Below, piece by piece: positions 36,622-45,317 of a DNA stretch of 64,000 nucleotides. How positions within the stretch are numbered: the first letter of the stretch is position 1; every line of letters begins with the position of its first letter. This DNA is from Vibrio sp. HA2012. Its GTDB lineage: Bacteria > Pseudomonadota > Gammaproteobacteria > Enterobacterales > Vibrionaceae. The DNA is taken from the NCBI RefSeq assembly GCF_002812955.1, contig NZ_PFXK01000001.1:434001-498000 (forward strand). Direction: 5' to 3'. Both the position numbers and the translations under genes were made by a program. Below the pieces are notes generated by a model, which saw only the letters and a list, made by a program, of their open reading frames with translations, was not told the origin of the DNA and did no database searches.

Positions 36622-36840
36622 TTATAGTGATTCCAGCTGTACAAACTTATTATTCTGGTCAGTTGTTAAACGGAATCGTCCTTTGACACCTATCTGAGAA
36701 AGAAATGGCCTCAGCCGCATAGCTGGTATTTGTAATTTTAGCCCTTGCTCTGTTACTACCAGAACTGAACTGGCTGTACCAGAATAATGCTGCTGAAATA
36801 TATGGTATGAAATATTCAGACGAAATGTGTACTGGTTCAT
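36622..36840 (-). CDS. DUF2835 small protein
   Basis: 72 aa. The sequence (NISYHIFQQHYSGTASSVLVV, then LQIPAMRLRPFLSQIGVKGRFRL) fits the DUF2835 family of short gammaproteobacterial proteins. Beta-rich, without signal peptide or membrane helix; function unknown. It lies between gdhB and pepN on the same strand with its own gaps. Confidence 0.8.
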   Translation of the reverse strand: MNQYTFRLNISYHIFQQHYSGTASSVLVVTEQGLKLQIPAMRLRPFLSQIGVKGRFRLTTDQNNKFVQLESL

Positions 36841-36936
36841 CGCTATACAAATATATTACATATTGGACAGAATAAAATTCTTACATCGCCACAAATGGGC
36901 ATCAAATACAACCCCATATAAACCATCTATAGATTC

Positions 36937-36981
36937 CTCAGTGCCAGTACTGTATCAGTAAGTACACTCCCTGGCACTGAG
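36937..36981. repeat. Perfect 11-bp inverted repeat downstream of pepN
   Basis: CTCAGTGCCAG (36937-36947) and CTGGCACTGAG (36971-36981) pair around a 23-nt loop. The loop itself holds a smaller hairpin, TACTG-TAT-CAGTA (36948-36960). There is no strong T run on either side. It could be the 3' end structure of pepN mRNA or part of a small RNA. Confidence 0.5.
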
Positions 36982-37013
36982 AATTTGTTTGCCTAATAAA
37001 TGGTCAAATCTGA

Positions 37014-39620
37014 TTAAGCTTCAAGCGCTTTGGTCACTTTTTCATACAGATCTTTTGCCAGATTATCCATTGCAGCAAGTTTTTCAAGTTCTCGACGCAT
37101 CAGCCTCTGCCGATGCTCATCGTAGCGGCGTAATTTCAGCATGGGATCAATCATACGAGAAGCGACCTGAGGATTGCTTTCGTTAAGTTCACACAGGATT
37201 TCTCCGGCAAACGCATAGCCAGAACCATCTTTAGCATGAAAATAAACCGGATTTGTATTCAGAAAGGAACCGATCAAGCTGCGAATACGATTTGGATTTT
37301 TCAGACTGAATGCCGGATGATTCATCGTCTCTTTTATCACCTGCAACACATTTTCTGCCGGATTTGTCCCTTGCAGCATAAACCACTTGTCCATAACCAA
37401 ACCATCCTGACTCCATTTATCACTGAAATCAGCCATCAGTTTTTCTCTGCAGTCCAGCTGTGACTGATTTGCTGCAGCCATTGCAGCCATTGTATCGGTC
37501 ATGTTATTCGCATTATTATACTGAGCCAGAACCAGTGGATTTCCTGAATCCAGACAAGCCAAATAACCCAGACAAACATTACGCAATGCTCGTTTACCGA
37601 CAGCAGTATGGTCAATACTGTACTCTGACTGTTCCAGGTGGCGGTATGTCACTGTCAGTTCGTCTTCAAGATTGACAGCCATCGCCTGCCGGATTGATTT
37701 CAATACAGAATCAATCGCATCAACATCAACAAGATCAAACCAACCAGATACTTCGTTGTGGGATGGCAGAGAAATAAACTCAGCAACAAAAGCAGGGTCT
37801 AATTCCTTATGCAAAAGAACGCCGCGGAACGCATCTAAAACAGCTTCCGGCAATTCAAATGCTTTTTCCTGTTGCAGGTTAACAACATTAGTGCGGATAT
37901 ACTTAGCCAACAGCATCTGACCAGCATCCCAGCGAGCAAAATCATTCTGAGCATGGTTCATCAGGAATACCAGTTCATCATCAGAGTAATCATATTCCAG
38001 CTTCACCGGAGCAGAGAACTCTCTCAGTAATGAGACCACTGGTTTTTCGTGAACATTTTCAAATACAAAGCTTTCTTTTTCTTGCTTCACATCTAAAATG
38101 TTTGTGACTTTTAAACCGTTACGACGTAACGGAATAACTTCACCATCCGCTGCATACAGTTCGATATCCAGAGGTATATGCAACGGCTGTTTTTTCTTCT
38201 GATCCTGCGTTGGGGGTGTAAACTGAACCACATCCAGTGTAAATGTTTTAGCAATACTGTTATACTGACTCTCAACCTTAAGTATCGGTGTCCCGGACTG
38301 GCTGTACCAGCGTTTAAAATCCGACAGATCAATACCCGATGCATCCTGCATCGCAGCAACAAAATCATCACACGTTGCGGCCGTTCCGTCATGACGTGCA
38401 AAATAAAGCTTCATTCCTTCCTGAAAAGCCTTTTCTCCCAGCAGAGTATGCATCATACGGATAACTTCACTGCCTTTTTCATACACAGTTAATGTGTAGA
38501 AGTTATTCATTTCAATAACTTTATCCGGACGGATAGGATGAGACATCGGGCTGGCATCTTCAGCAAACTGAGGACCACGAATAATACGAACATTGTTAAT
38601 TCGGTTCACAGCACGAGAACCAAGATCAGAGGAAAACTCCTGATCACGGAAAACCGTTAGTCCCTCTTTCAGGCTAAGCTGGAACCAGTCCCGACAGGTA
38701 ACTCTGTTTCCTGTCCAATTATGAAAATATTCATGACCTATTACCGCTTCAATCCCCAGATAATCCGTGTCTGTTGCGGTATCCTCATTTGCCAGAACGA
38801 ATTTTGAGTTAAAAATATTCAGGCCTTTATTTTCCATGGCTCCCATGTTGAAGAAATCGACTGCAACAATCATATAAATATTCAGATCATACTCAAGACC
38901 GAAACGATCTTCATCCCATTTCATAGAGTTAATCAATGATGTCATGGCATGACCGGCGCGATTGAGGTTACCTTTATCAACAAAAATTTCCAGATCAACA
39001 CTGCGACCAGAGCCTGTCACGTATGTATCACGCAGCACATCAAAATCTCCGGCAACCAGCGCAAACAGATAAGCCGGTTTCGGATGCGGATCCTCCCATT
39101 TTACCCAGTGACGTCCACCGTCAAGGTCACCACTATCAATCCGGTTACCGTTACTCAGTAAATACGGATTTTCAGCCTTATCAGCAATGACCGTCACCGT
39201 AAAACAAGCCAGCACATCCGGACGATCCAGATAATAAGTAATACGACGGAAACCTTCCGCTTCACACTGAGTACAGAATGCGCCACCAGATTTATACAAT
39301 CCTTCCAGTGCCGTATTATCCTGTGGATTAATCTCAGTCTTGATCAATAACTCAAATTCCGCCGGCAGGTTAAAAATTTCAAGACGCCCTTCAGACTCTT
39401 TGTATTCATGCCATGCCTGGCCGTTAATTTCTATTGCCACCAAAGTGAGCCGCTCCCCGTCAAGCACCAGCGTATCGTTCGCTTTTTGCTGTTTTACCCG
39501 GGAAAGTGCGGTAACCAGCGTAGTGGTGTCATGCAGGTCAAAGGTAAGATCAAGGTGAGTAATCGTATGGTCTGGAGACTGATAGTCTTTGCGGTATTTC
39601 GCTTGTGGATTCTGTGACAT
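37014..39620 (-). CDS. pepN: PepN, alanyl aminopeptidase (M1 family)
   Basis: 868 aa, close to E. coli PepN (870). GAMEN at residues 260-264 is the exopeptidase motif; zinc ligands H296 and H300 come from HEYFH, with the third Glu further on in the KEGLTVFRDQEF block. The C-terminal helical domain is complete. Cytosolic, releases N-terminal residues from peptides. Single gene with a gap on each side. Confidence 0.97.
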   Translation of the reverse strand: MSQNPQAKYRKDYQSPDHTITHLDLTFDLHDTTTLVTALSRVKQQKANDTLVLDGERLTLVAIEINGQAWHEYKESEGRLEIFNLPAEFELLIKTEINPQDNTALEGLYKSGGAFCTQCEAEGFRRITYYLDRPDVLACFTVTVIADKAENPYLLSNGNRIDSGDLDGGRHWVKWEDPHPKPAYLFALVAGDFDVLRDTYVTGSGRSVDLEIFVDKGNLNRAGHAMTSLINSMKWDEDRFGLEYDLNIYMIVAVDFFNMGAMENKGLNIFNSKFVLANEDTATDTDYLGIEAVIGHEYFHNWTGNRVTCRDWFQLSLKEGLTVFRDQEFSSDLGSRAVNRINNVRIIRGPQFAEDASPMSHPIRPDKVIEMNNFYTLTVYEKGSEVIRMMHTLLGEKAFQEGMKLYFARHDGTAATCDDFVAAMQDASGIDLSDFKRWYSQSGTPILKVESQYNSIAKTFTLDVVQFTPPTQDQKKKQPLHIPLDIELYAADGEVIPLRRNGLKVTNILDVKQEKESFVFENVHEKPVVSLLREFSAPVKLEYDYSDDELVFLMNHAQNDFARWDAGQMLLAKYIRTNVVNLQQEKAFELPEAVLDAFRGVLLHKELDPAFVAEFISLPSHNEVSGWFDLVDVDAIDSVLKSIRQAMAVNLEDELTVTYRHLEQSEYSIDHTAVGKRALRNVCLGYLACLDSGNPLVLAQYNNANNMTDTMAAMAAANQSQLDCREKLMADFSDKWSQDGLVMDKWFMLQGTNPAENVLQVIKETMNHPAFSLKNPNRIRSLIGSFLNTNPVYFHAKDGSGYAFAGEILCELNESNPQVASRMIDPMLKLRRYDEHRQRLMRRELEKLAAMDNLAKDLYEKVTKALEA

Positions 39621-39730
39621 TGGTGTGATCCTTTATGCTCCCACAGTCACCAGCCTTCTGATACTGCGGGATTAAAATAATTCCTATTAATATCTATGGG
39701 CTGTTACTGACAATTCAACCCCTTACAAAC

Positions 39731-39760
39731 AAAAACAAGGCAGAGAATCTCCCTGCCTTG
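39731..39760 (-). terminator. Terminator downstream of the secreted protein gene
   Basis: On the minus strand CAAGGCAG (39760-39753) and CTGCCTTG (39743-39736) form an 8-bp stem followed by TTTTTG. Confidence 0.75.
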
Positions 39761-39818
39761 CTTCTGTATTTCACGCTGAAACGAATGACTACTCCCGGTT
39801 CTCCAGGAAATACCTGAA

Positions 39819-40484
39819 TTATTTCACTCTTGCCAATTCTGCATACATATCAAAATTCACACTTTCCAGTGTCAGAGTATCCTGATTCAGGCTGTATCGA
39901 GAATCCTGTTCACCCTCTTCATACATCAAAACCAGATGATCACCTTCCATATAGTAGATCCCTTCGTGGGTTACAAAGGTTCCGTCACCAGACTGAGCCA
40001 TAAACAGGAAAACAAAATCTGGCTGTAATATTAGATCCATCTGATTCACGTTACTCGCCATAATATCATCTCCTTTGATATTACGACTTGTCCATGCCCC
40101 GGCGATAGCGTTAGGCAGGCCTTTAATAAAAGTGATACCGTTAAGCATAAGCCGGTTGTGACTTGAGCGATACTGATAATACTGAGGAATGGTAGAATCA
40201 ACTCCCAGGATCAACGTATCAATCCCGACAGAATATATGCCCTGCCAATAGTCAACACTATAATCTTTCTTTTCCACCTGAATATTAAAGTTATAGTCGG
40301 AAGACAGAGAGAGGCGGATCGTCAGAAAATCCTCATCAGACTGCTGGGGCTGCGGATTAAACAGATACCAGTCTCCTAGCAGAAACGGGTAATCAAACTG
40401 AGTCAGATCGCCTTTCAGATTCAGATCTGCCCTTGCACTCAGAGCAGAAAAACAGGCCAGAATGAGTAATAACCACTTCATCAT
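39819..40484 (-). CDS. Secreted or periplasmic protein of unknown function
   Basis: 221 aa. A clear signal peptide (MMKWLLLILACFSALSARA) is followed by a beta-rich mature domain with alternating hydrophobic strands (GDWYLFNPQPQQ, FLTIRLSLSS, LMLNGITFIKG, GIYYMEGDHLVLMYE, DTLTLESVNF), suggestive of a small barrel or sandwich. I do not recognise the family. AGGAGAAG precedes tandem ATGs. It sits between pepN and prc; a terminator on each side makes it a single-gene unit. Confidence 0.8.
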   Translation of the reverse strand: MMKWLLLILACFSALSARADLNLKGDLTQFDYPFLLGDWYLFNPQPQQSDEDFLTIRLSLSSDYNFNIQVEKKDYSVDYWQGIYSVGIDTLILGVDSTIPQYYQYRSSHNRLMLNGITFIKGLPNAIAGAWTSRNIKGDDIMASNVNQMDLILQPDFVFLFMAQSGDGTFVTHEGIYYMEGDHLVLMYEEGEQDSRYSLNQDTLTLESVNFDMYAELARVK

Positions 40485-40568
40485 TCTTCTCCTCTCTTTT
40501 CTTTAAGCTTAGCCGGAGATTATTGATAAAGCGAAAACTAAGACTTCCGTCCAATTTTTACTCAAATA

Positions 40569-40600
40569 AAAAAGCGAGTTTTTTAGACTCGCTTTTTATA
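40569..40600 (-). terminator. prc terminator
   Basis: AAAGCGAGT (40571-40579) and ACTCGCTTT (40587-40595) form a 9-bp stem flanked by A and T runs on both sides. It lies 3' of prc. Confidence 0.85.
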
Positions 40601-40651
40601 TTCTATCGTCAATCAAATACAAGAAATTTCTATTTTGTCACCCAATGATAA

Positions 40652-42643
40652 CTACTTAAGCATATCAAGCATAACAGCAACAGATTCATTCAGATAAGCA
40701 TCCGGGGCTTCATAATCTTTCGGTACATCATCCAGAGAAGTGAAAGGTTCTTTCCCTTCTGCTATTTGTCTCTTATTGATGCGTTCCAAGCTGATCTGAT
40801 CGTCTTTTTCACTTTCTGCTTTTCTGGCAACCTCATTCAGAGACAGTGTCTTATCATCCTTTTCAGACTGATAACGCACAATATCTTCCTGAATAAACCC
40901 AAACTCCATATCTTTATCAATACGAACCTGATGCTCACGAATTAAGCGGGTAATCTGTTCCTGACGATCCGCTAATTTTTCATACGAAGCAGGAACAATG
41001 CTGTCCCACGGCAACGCATTATCTTCTACGCTTTCCCCTGTTTCCGAGGGTTCCACCGGAGTCGGATAAGAAATATCAGGTATAACCCCCCGGTTCTGAG
41101 TGCTCCCGCCATCAATCCGATAGAATTTCTGAATGGTATACTGAACATAACCCAACTCTTTATCAAACATATCATAGATATGATTCAGAGAACGGTGCTG
41201 CTGAACTGTGCCTTTACCAAACGATTGTTCACCAAGAATGATTGCCCGGCCATAATCCTGCATAGCTGCAGCAAAAATTTCCGATGCTGATGCACTATAG
41301 CGATTTATCAATACGGTCATTGGCCCCTGATAACTGAGTTGTCCGTCAGTATCCGTGTTGATATTCACTCTGCCATAGCTGTCACGAACCTGAACAACAG
41401 GCCCACGGGTAATAAACAAACCAGAAAGTGCATTGGCTTCTGTCAGTGCACCACCACCATTGTTACGCAAATCAACAATGATACCGTCAACCTGTTTCTC
41501 TTTCAGATCTGCAAGTAATTTATCCGTGTCTTTTGCCAGACCAACATAAAAACTCGGCACTTCCAGGATCCCGATTTTCTTACCGTCTTTTTCTATAACT
41601 TCAGATTTAACTGCCCTGTCTTCTAACCGGACCTGATCTCGTACGATAGTAACATCATGACTTTTGGCATCTTTACTATCCGGGAGGATCTGCAACGTGA
41701 CCTTTGTGCCTTTAGGGCCCTTAATCAGTTGCACAACATCATCCAGCCTCCAGCCGATGATATCCACCATGTCCTCACCATCCTGAGCAACACCTATGAT
41801 CCTGTCACCATCAGTCAATTCTTTACTTTTTGAAGCCGGACCACCAGGAACCAGAGAACGAATGACCGTGTAATCATCTGTCAATTGAAGTACAGCACCG
41901 ATCCCTTCCAGAGAAAGATTCATTTCTGATTGGAATTGCTCAGCATTTCGAGGAGAAAGATAGCTGGTATGCGGATCAACTTCACGGGCAAATGCATTCA
42001 TATACAACTGAAAAGCATCTTCACTGTGTGACTGAGTCAGACGTTTGATCGCATTGTTATAGCGTTTCTCAAGTGTATCTTTAATGTCCGACCACTCTTT
42101 TCCTGCCAGTTTGAGACTGAGAGCATCGTATTTTACCCGTTTACGCCATAGCTCATTCAGTTCCTGAATGTTTTCCGGCCACGGAGATTCAGAACGGTCC
42201 AGCTCGATAGACTCATCAGTATCGAAAGTGATTGGTTTATCCAACAAACTAAGTGCATAGACAAATCGTTCAAAACGTCTTTGAGTCGCCAGATTATAAA
42301 CATCAAAGGCAATCTGGTTATTACCGGCTTTCAGTTGATCATCAAGCTGTAAAGACCAGCCATTAAATGAATCAATATCGGCCTGAGTAAAGATATTCCG
42401 ATTGTAATCCAGCATTTCCAGATAGCGTTGGAAAATAGACTGAGAAAAATGGTCATCCAGACTAAAGTGCTTGTAATGTGAACGAGTAAAGCGTGAGGTT
42501 ACACGTTTACTGGCAGTTTCATGCTGAGCTTCAGGAACGAGGACGGGAAGTTGTTCCCGGGAGATTTTGGCTTCAAGAGCCTGAGCAGATGCTGCCAGCA
42601 ATAAGCCAGCAGCAATCAAAGATAGTTTCAAACGGCATTTCAT
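40652..42643 (-). CDS. prc: Prc (Tsp), periplasmic tail-specific protease
   Basis: 663 aa. A signal peptide (LSLIAAGLLLAASAQA) leads into an N-terminal helical domain, a PDZ domain (about 235-325, LEGIGAVLQL onward) and the S41 protease core. The catalytic Ser is in RYSASASEIFAAA and the Lys in GEQSFGKGTVQ. The C-terminal DUF3340-like arm is complete. It degrades periplasmic proteins from nonpolar C-termini and trims cell-wall enzymes. It lies 46 bp after proQ, the same pair as in E. coli. Confidence 0.96.
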   Translation of the reverse strand: MKCRLKLSLIAAGLLLAASAQALEAKISREQLPVLVPEAQHETASKRVTSRFTRSHYKHFSLDDHFSQSIFQRYLEMLDYNRNIFTQADIDSFNGWSLQLDDQLKAGNNQIAFDVYNLATQRRFERFVYALSLLDKPITFDTDESIELDRSESPWPENIQELNELWRKRVKYDALSLKLAGKEWSDIKDTLEKRYNNAIKRLTQSHSEDAFQLYMNAFAREVDPHTSYLSPRNAEQFQSEMNLSLEGIGAVLQLTDDYTVIRSLVPGGPASKSKELTDGDRIIGVAQDGEDMVDIIGWRLDDVVQLIKGPKGTKVTLQILPDSKDAKSHDVTIVRDQVRLEDRAVKSEVIEKDGKKIGILEVPSFYVGLAKDTDKLLADLKEKQVDGIIVDLRNNGGGALTEANALSGLFITRGPVVQVRDSYGRVNINTDTDGQLSYQGPMTVLINRYSASASEIFAAAMQDYGRAIILGEQSFGKGTVQQHRSLNHIYDMFDKELGYVQYTIQKFYRIDGGSTQNRGVIPDISYPTPVEPSETGESVEDNALPWDSIVPASYEKLADRQEQITRLIREHQVRIDKDMEFGFIQEDIVRYQSEKDDKTLSLNEVARKAESEKDDQISLERINKRQIAEGKEPFTSLDDVPKDYEAPDAYLNESVAVMLDMLK

Positions 42644-42689
42644 GCGTAGGATTGTCTCCTTAGCACACGTGAAATATCACATGTGTCAC

Positions 42690-43331
42690 TTATGCATGCA
42701 GGTGCTCCGCTTTAACAACCATTTGCAGGCCGTTAGCAAGACTCACACGTACATCATCCTTATTAATTTCCACAACGGTAGCAGCCATGTTTCCTTTACC
42801 CATATTCACATGCACATCTTTACCAATGCTTAACTCATCAGCTGTCAGTTGACGTGTTTCTTGTGGAACAGGTTTGCTGTCCGCTTTTTGCTGTTTTGGT
42901 TTTGCTGCCCGACGAGACTGCTGCGGTTTCTTCGCTTTTGGTTTCGCTTTCGCTTTACCTTCTTCACGCATTTTATCCGCTTGCTCTTTACGGCGAGCCT
43001 GTACTTTAGCTTTACTTTCAGCTAATGCCTGTTTGGCATGCTCAATATGTTCCTGCTCCAGTTCACCACATTCGTTACCATCCAGATCAACCCGAACAGC
43101 ACCCGGCTTTACACCGTGCAAATAACGCCATGAAGAGGTGTACTGGCGTAACGCAGCTCGTAACTGAGTTTTGCTGACTTTTTCATCTTCAGCCAAACGT
43201 TCTGCAAGGTCTTGAAAAATGCCAATTTTAAGTGGCTTTGCTTCACCTTCTAAAGTAAAGCAGTTAGGGAAACATTCAGCAATATATGCAATGACTTCTT
43301 TGCTGTTTTTTAACTTTTCAGTGTTTTCCAT
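42690..43331 (-). CDS. proQ: ProQ, FinO-domain RNA chaperone
   Basis: 213 aa. The N-terminal FinO domain (about 1-120) has [21 protein letters not shown] and [14 protein letters not shown] Lys/Arg/Ala/Gln-rich linker (about 120-165) leads to a C-terminal Tudor-like domain ([20 protein letters not shown]). ProQ binds structured small RNAs and mRNA 3' ends. Upstream of prc on the same strand. Confidence 0.95.
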   Translation of the reverse strand: MENTEKLKNSKEVIAYIAECFPNCFTLEGEAKPLKIGIFQDLAERLAEDEKVSKTQLRAALRQYTSSWRYLHGVKPGAVRVDLDGNECGELEQEHIEHAKQALAESKAKVQARRKEQADKMREEGKAKAKPKAKKPQQSRRAAKPKQQKADSKPVPQETRQLTADELSIGKDVHVNMGKGNMAATVVEINKDDVRVSLANGLQMVVKAEHLHA

Positions 43332-43436
43332 GAGGGTTCCTGATACGTGCGGCCTTATCCGCGCGCTCTTTATGTCTGAGAAATATTCTGGCTATTATAG
43401 TGAGATAGAGTTGAAAAACCACATTCAATCCTGAAT

Positions 43437-43904
43437 TTATGCTTTGTTCGCGTGTGAATTGAACAGCTTTTCTACTTCTGTCATCAAATTCTCCAGCCCT
43501 TGCTGATCATCTTCGCTAAAACGTCCTATTTGGGGACTGTCGATATCCAGAACCCCGACCACTTTCCCGTTCACAGAAAATGGAATCACAATTTCAGAAT
43601 TACTCTCAGCATCACAGGCAATATGTCCTTCAAACTGATGAACGTCATATACCCGTTGAGTACGGTTCTCTGCGACAGCCGTTCCACAAACACCACGCCC
43701 CAGAGGGATCCGAACACAGGCAGGTTTACCCTGAAAAGGTCCGAGAACCAACTCGTTACCTTTAAGCAAGTAAAAACCAGCCCAGTTAAGCGCTTCCAGT
43801 TCCATGTATAAAAGTGCGCTAAGATTTGCCAGATTGGCGATCAAATCAGTTTCGTCTTCAACGAGTGCAATAGCCTGCTTGATTAATGTTTGATGCTGAG
43901 TCAA
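43437..43904 (-). CDS. msrC: MsrC, free methionine-(R)-sulfoxide reductase
   Basis: 155 aa GAF-fold enzyme. The three conserved cysteines are C63 (PACVRIP), C73 (GRGVCGTA) and C97 (HIACDAE), forming the redox relay. It reduces free methionine-R-oxide in the cytoplasm. The start codon is TTG, preceded by AAGGAAAT; no in-frame ATG fits the family start. It is divergent from letA, as in E. coli (yebR/yebS). Confidence 0.93.
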   Translation of the reverse strand: MTQHQTLIKQAIALVEDETDLIANLANLSALLYMELEALNWAGFYLLKGNELVLGPFQGKPACVRIPLGRGVCGTAVAENRTQRVYDVHQFEGHIACDAESNSEIVIPFSVNGKVVGVLDIDSPQIGRFSEDDQQGLENLMTEVEKLFNSHANKA

Positions 43905-44045
43905 TGTATTTCCTTAGATAATAAACCAGATAAAAGATGGTATCGTTTATTTCTGTTCAATAATACAAGATAGTAAAAAATATTTTAACCATATAAAAAC
44001 AATGCCTTATAATCTTACTATTCGGAATCTAAGGAAAGCACCGTA

Positions 44046-45317
44046 TTGTCTCAGCAAAAACAGCAATCCGACAGGAAAATCAGACTGTGTCAGGGATGTG
44101 AACTTCCCGTCGCTCTGACTTCCCTCCCGGAAGGAAAAAGTGCTTATTGCCCCCGCTGTGGTACCCAGCTCTACCGCGGAGGTTCGCAACATTTGTCTGG
44201 TAATCTGGCTTTAGCCATTACCTGTCTTCTGCTGTTTATTCCTTCACATTTTTTTCCTTTCATAAGTATCCGTCTGTTTGGCGTCATGTTTACAGCTACA
44301 CTGCCTTCAGGTATGTACTCTTTGGTGCTGGAAGGCTTCGGGGGACTGGCCTTGTTGGTTTTTATTTGCAGTTCACTGGCTCCGTTTGCTGTCTGTCTGT
44401 CCGTTGTTACCGCTCATATTGCACTGAAGAAACGGAGCTTTATCTGGTTCCGGCGTTCATTGAGTATCAGTCAGATAATGAAACACTGGGCAATGCTGGA
44501 CGTTTTTCTTGCCAGTATTGCTATCGCCTGTTTCAAATTGCAGGATTATTCCGATATTTTTGTCGGTACCGGTTTATATGGCTTAGTCCTGCTGCAGATA
44601 TTCCTGCTGATGCTGCTCACCCGCTTCAGTGCCCGGCGTTACTGGGAATGCTGGCAGTCTGAGTCAGACTATGTCTTTAACCATAAAGAAATGCATTGTC
44701 ACCATTGCCATTTGTCTCAGCCGGAAGGCTCCCACTGTCAGCGTTGCCACAAACCCATCAGCCACAGACTGCCTTATTCCGTGCAGAAAACCTGGGCTTA
44801 TTTAATTGCCGCCAGTGTTGCTATTTTTCCGGCAAACCTAATCCCTATATCCATTCTATTTACTAATGGTCAACGGCTGGAAGACACCATCCTTTCTGGT
44901 GTAGCAACGCTGATAACAAAAGACATGCAAGGCATCGCCCTGATCATCTTTATTGCCAGCATCGTTGTTCCTGCTGCCAAGATTCTGGGCATCGGATGTA
45001 TTCTGATTTGTGTTCATCTGAAGAAAAAACGCTTCAGGAAACAACTGATGATCATCTATTTTGTGGTTAAATGGATTGGTAAGTGGTCGGTTATGGATAT
45101 CTTCGTCATATCCATTATGATGACACTGGTTGATCGGGGACAACTCCTTAATTTTACACCCGGTTACGGAGCCGTTGCTTTTGGCATCGTTGTGGTACTG
45201 ACTATGCTGGCCACAGAGAGTCTGGATCCACGTTTAATCTGGGATGAAATACCGGAAAAAAATACTGCAGAACTCCGTTTACCGGATAACAAGCCCATAG
45301 AAAGAGTCATTCCATGA
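44046..45317 (+). CDS. letA: LetA (YebS), inner-membrane PqiA-family partner of LetB
   Basis: 423 aa. Two zinc-ribbon-like modules, CQGC ... CPRC near residues 15-40 and CHHC ... CQRC near 218-238, each precede a four-helix membrane block, giving about eight helices. The start is TTG at 44046 with AAGGAAAG 9 nt upstream; the nearest upstream ATG is out of frame. It sits at the base of the LetB tunnel, probably moving lipids between the membranes. Its stop overlaps the letB start by 4 nt (ATGA). Confidence 0.93.
   Translation: MSQQKQQSDRKIRLCQGCELPVALTSLPEGKSAYCPRCGTQLYRGGSQHLSGNLALAITCLLLFIPSHFFPFISIRLFGVMFTATLPSGMYSLVLEGFGGLALLVFICSSLAPFAVCLSVVTAHIALKKRSFIWFRRSLSISQIMKHWAMLDVFLASIAIACFKLQDYSDIFVGTGLYGLVLLQIFLLMLLTRFSARRYWECWQSESDYVFNHKEMHCHHCHLSQPEGSHCQRCHKPISHRLPYSVQKTWAYLIAASVAIFPANLIPISILFTNGQRLEDTILSGVATLITKDMQGIALIIFIASIVVPAAKILGIGCILICVHLKKKRFRKQLMIIYFVVKWIGKWSVMDIFVISIMMTLVDRGQLLNFTPGYGAVAFGIVVVLTMLATESLDPRLIWDEIPEKNTAELRLPDNKPIERVIP

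Noticed and set aside
42666-42687. CRP-like palindrome GTGA-AATA-TCAC between proQ and prc
   Set aside because: The spacer is 4 bp, not the 6 bp required for CRP, and the site lies inside an apparent operon.
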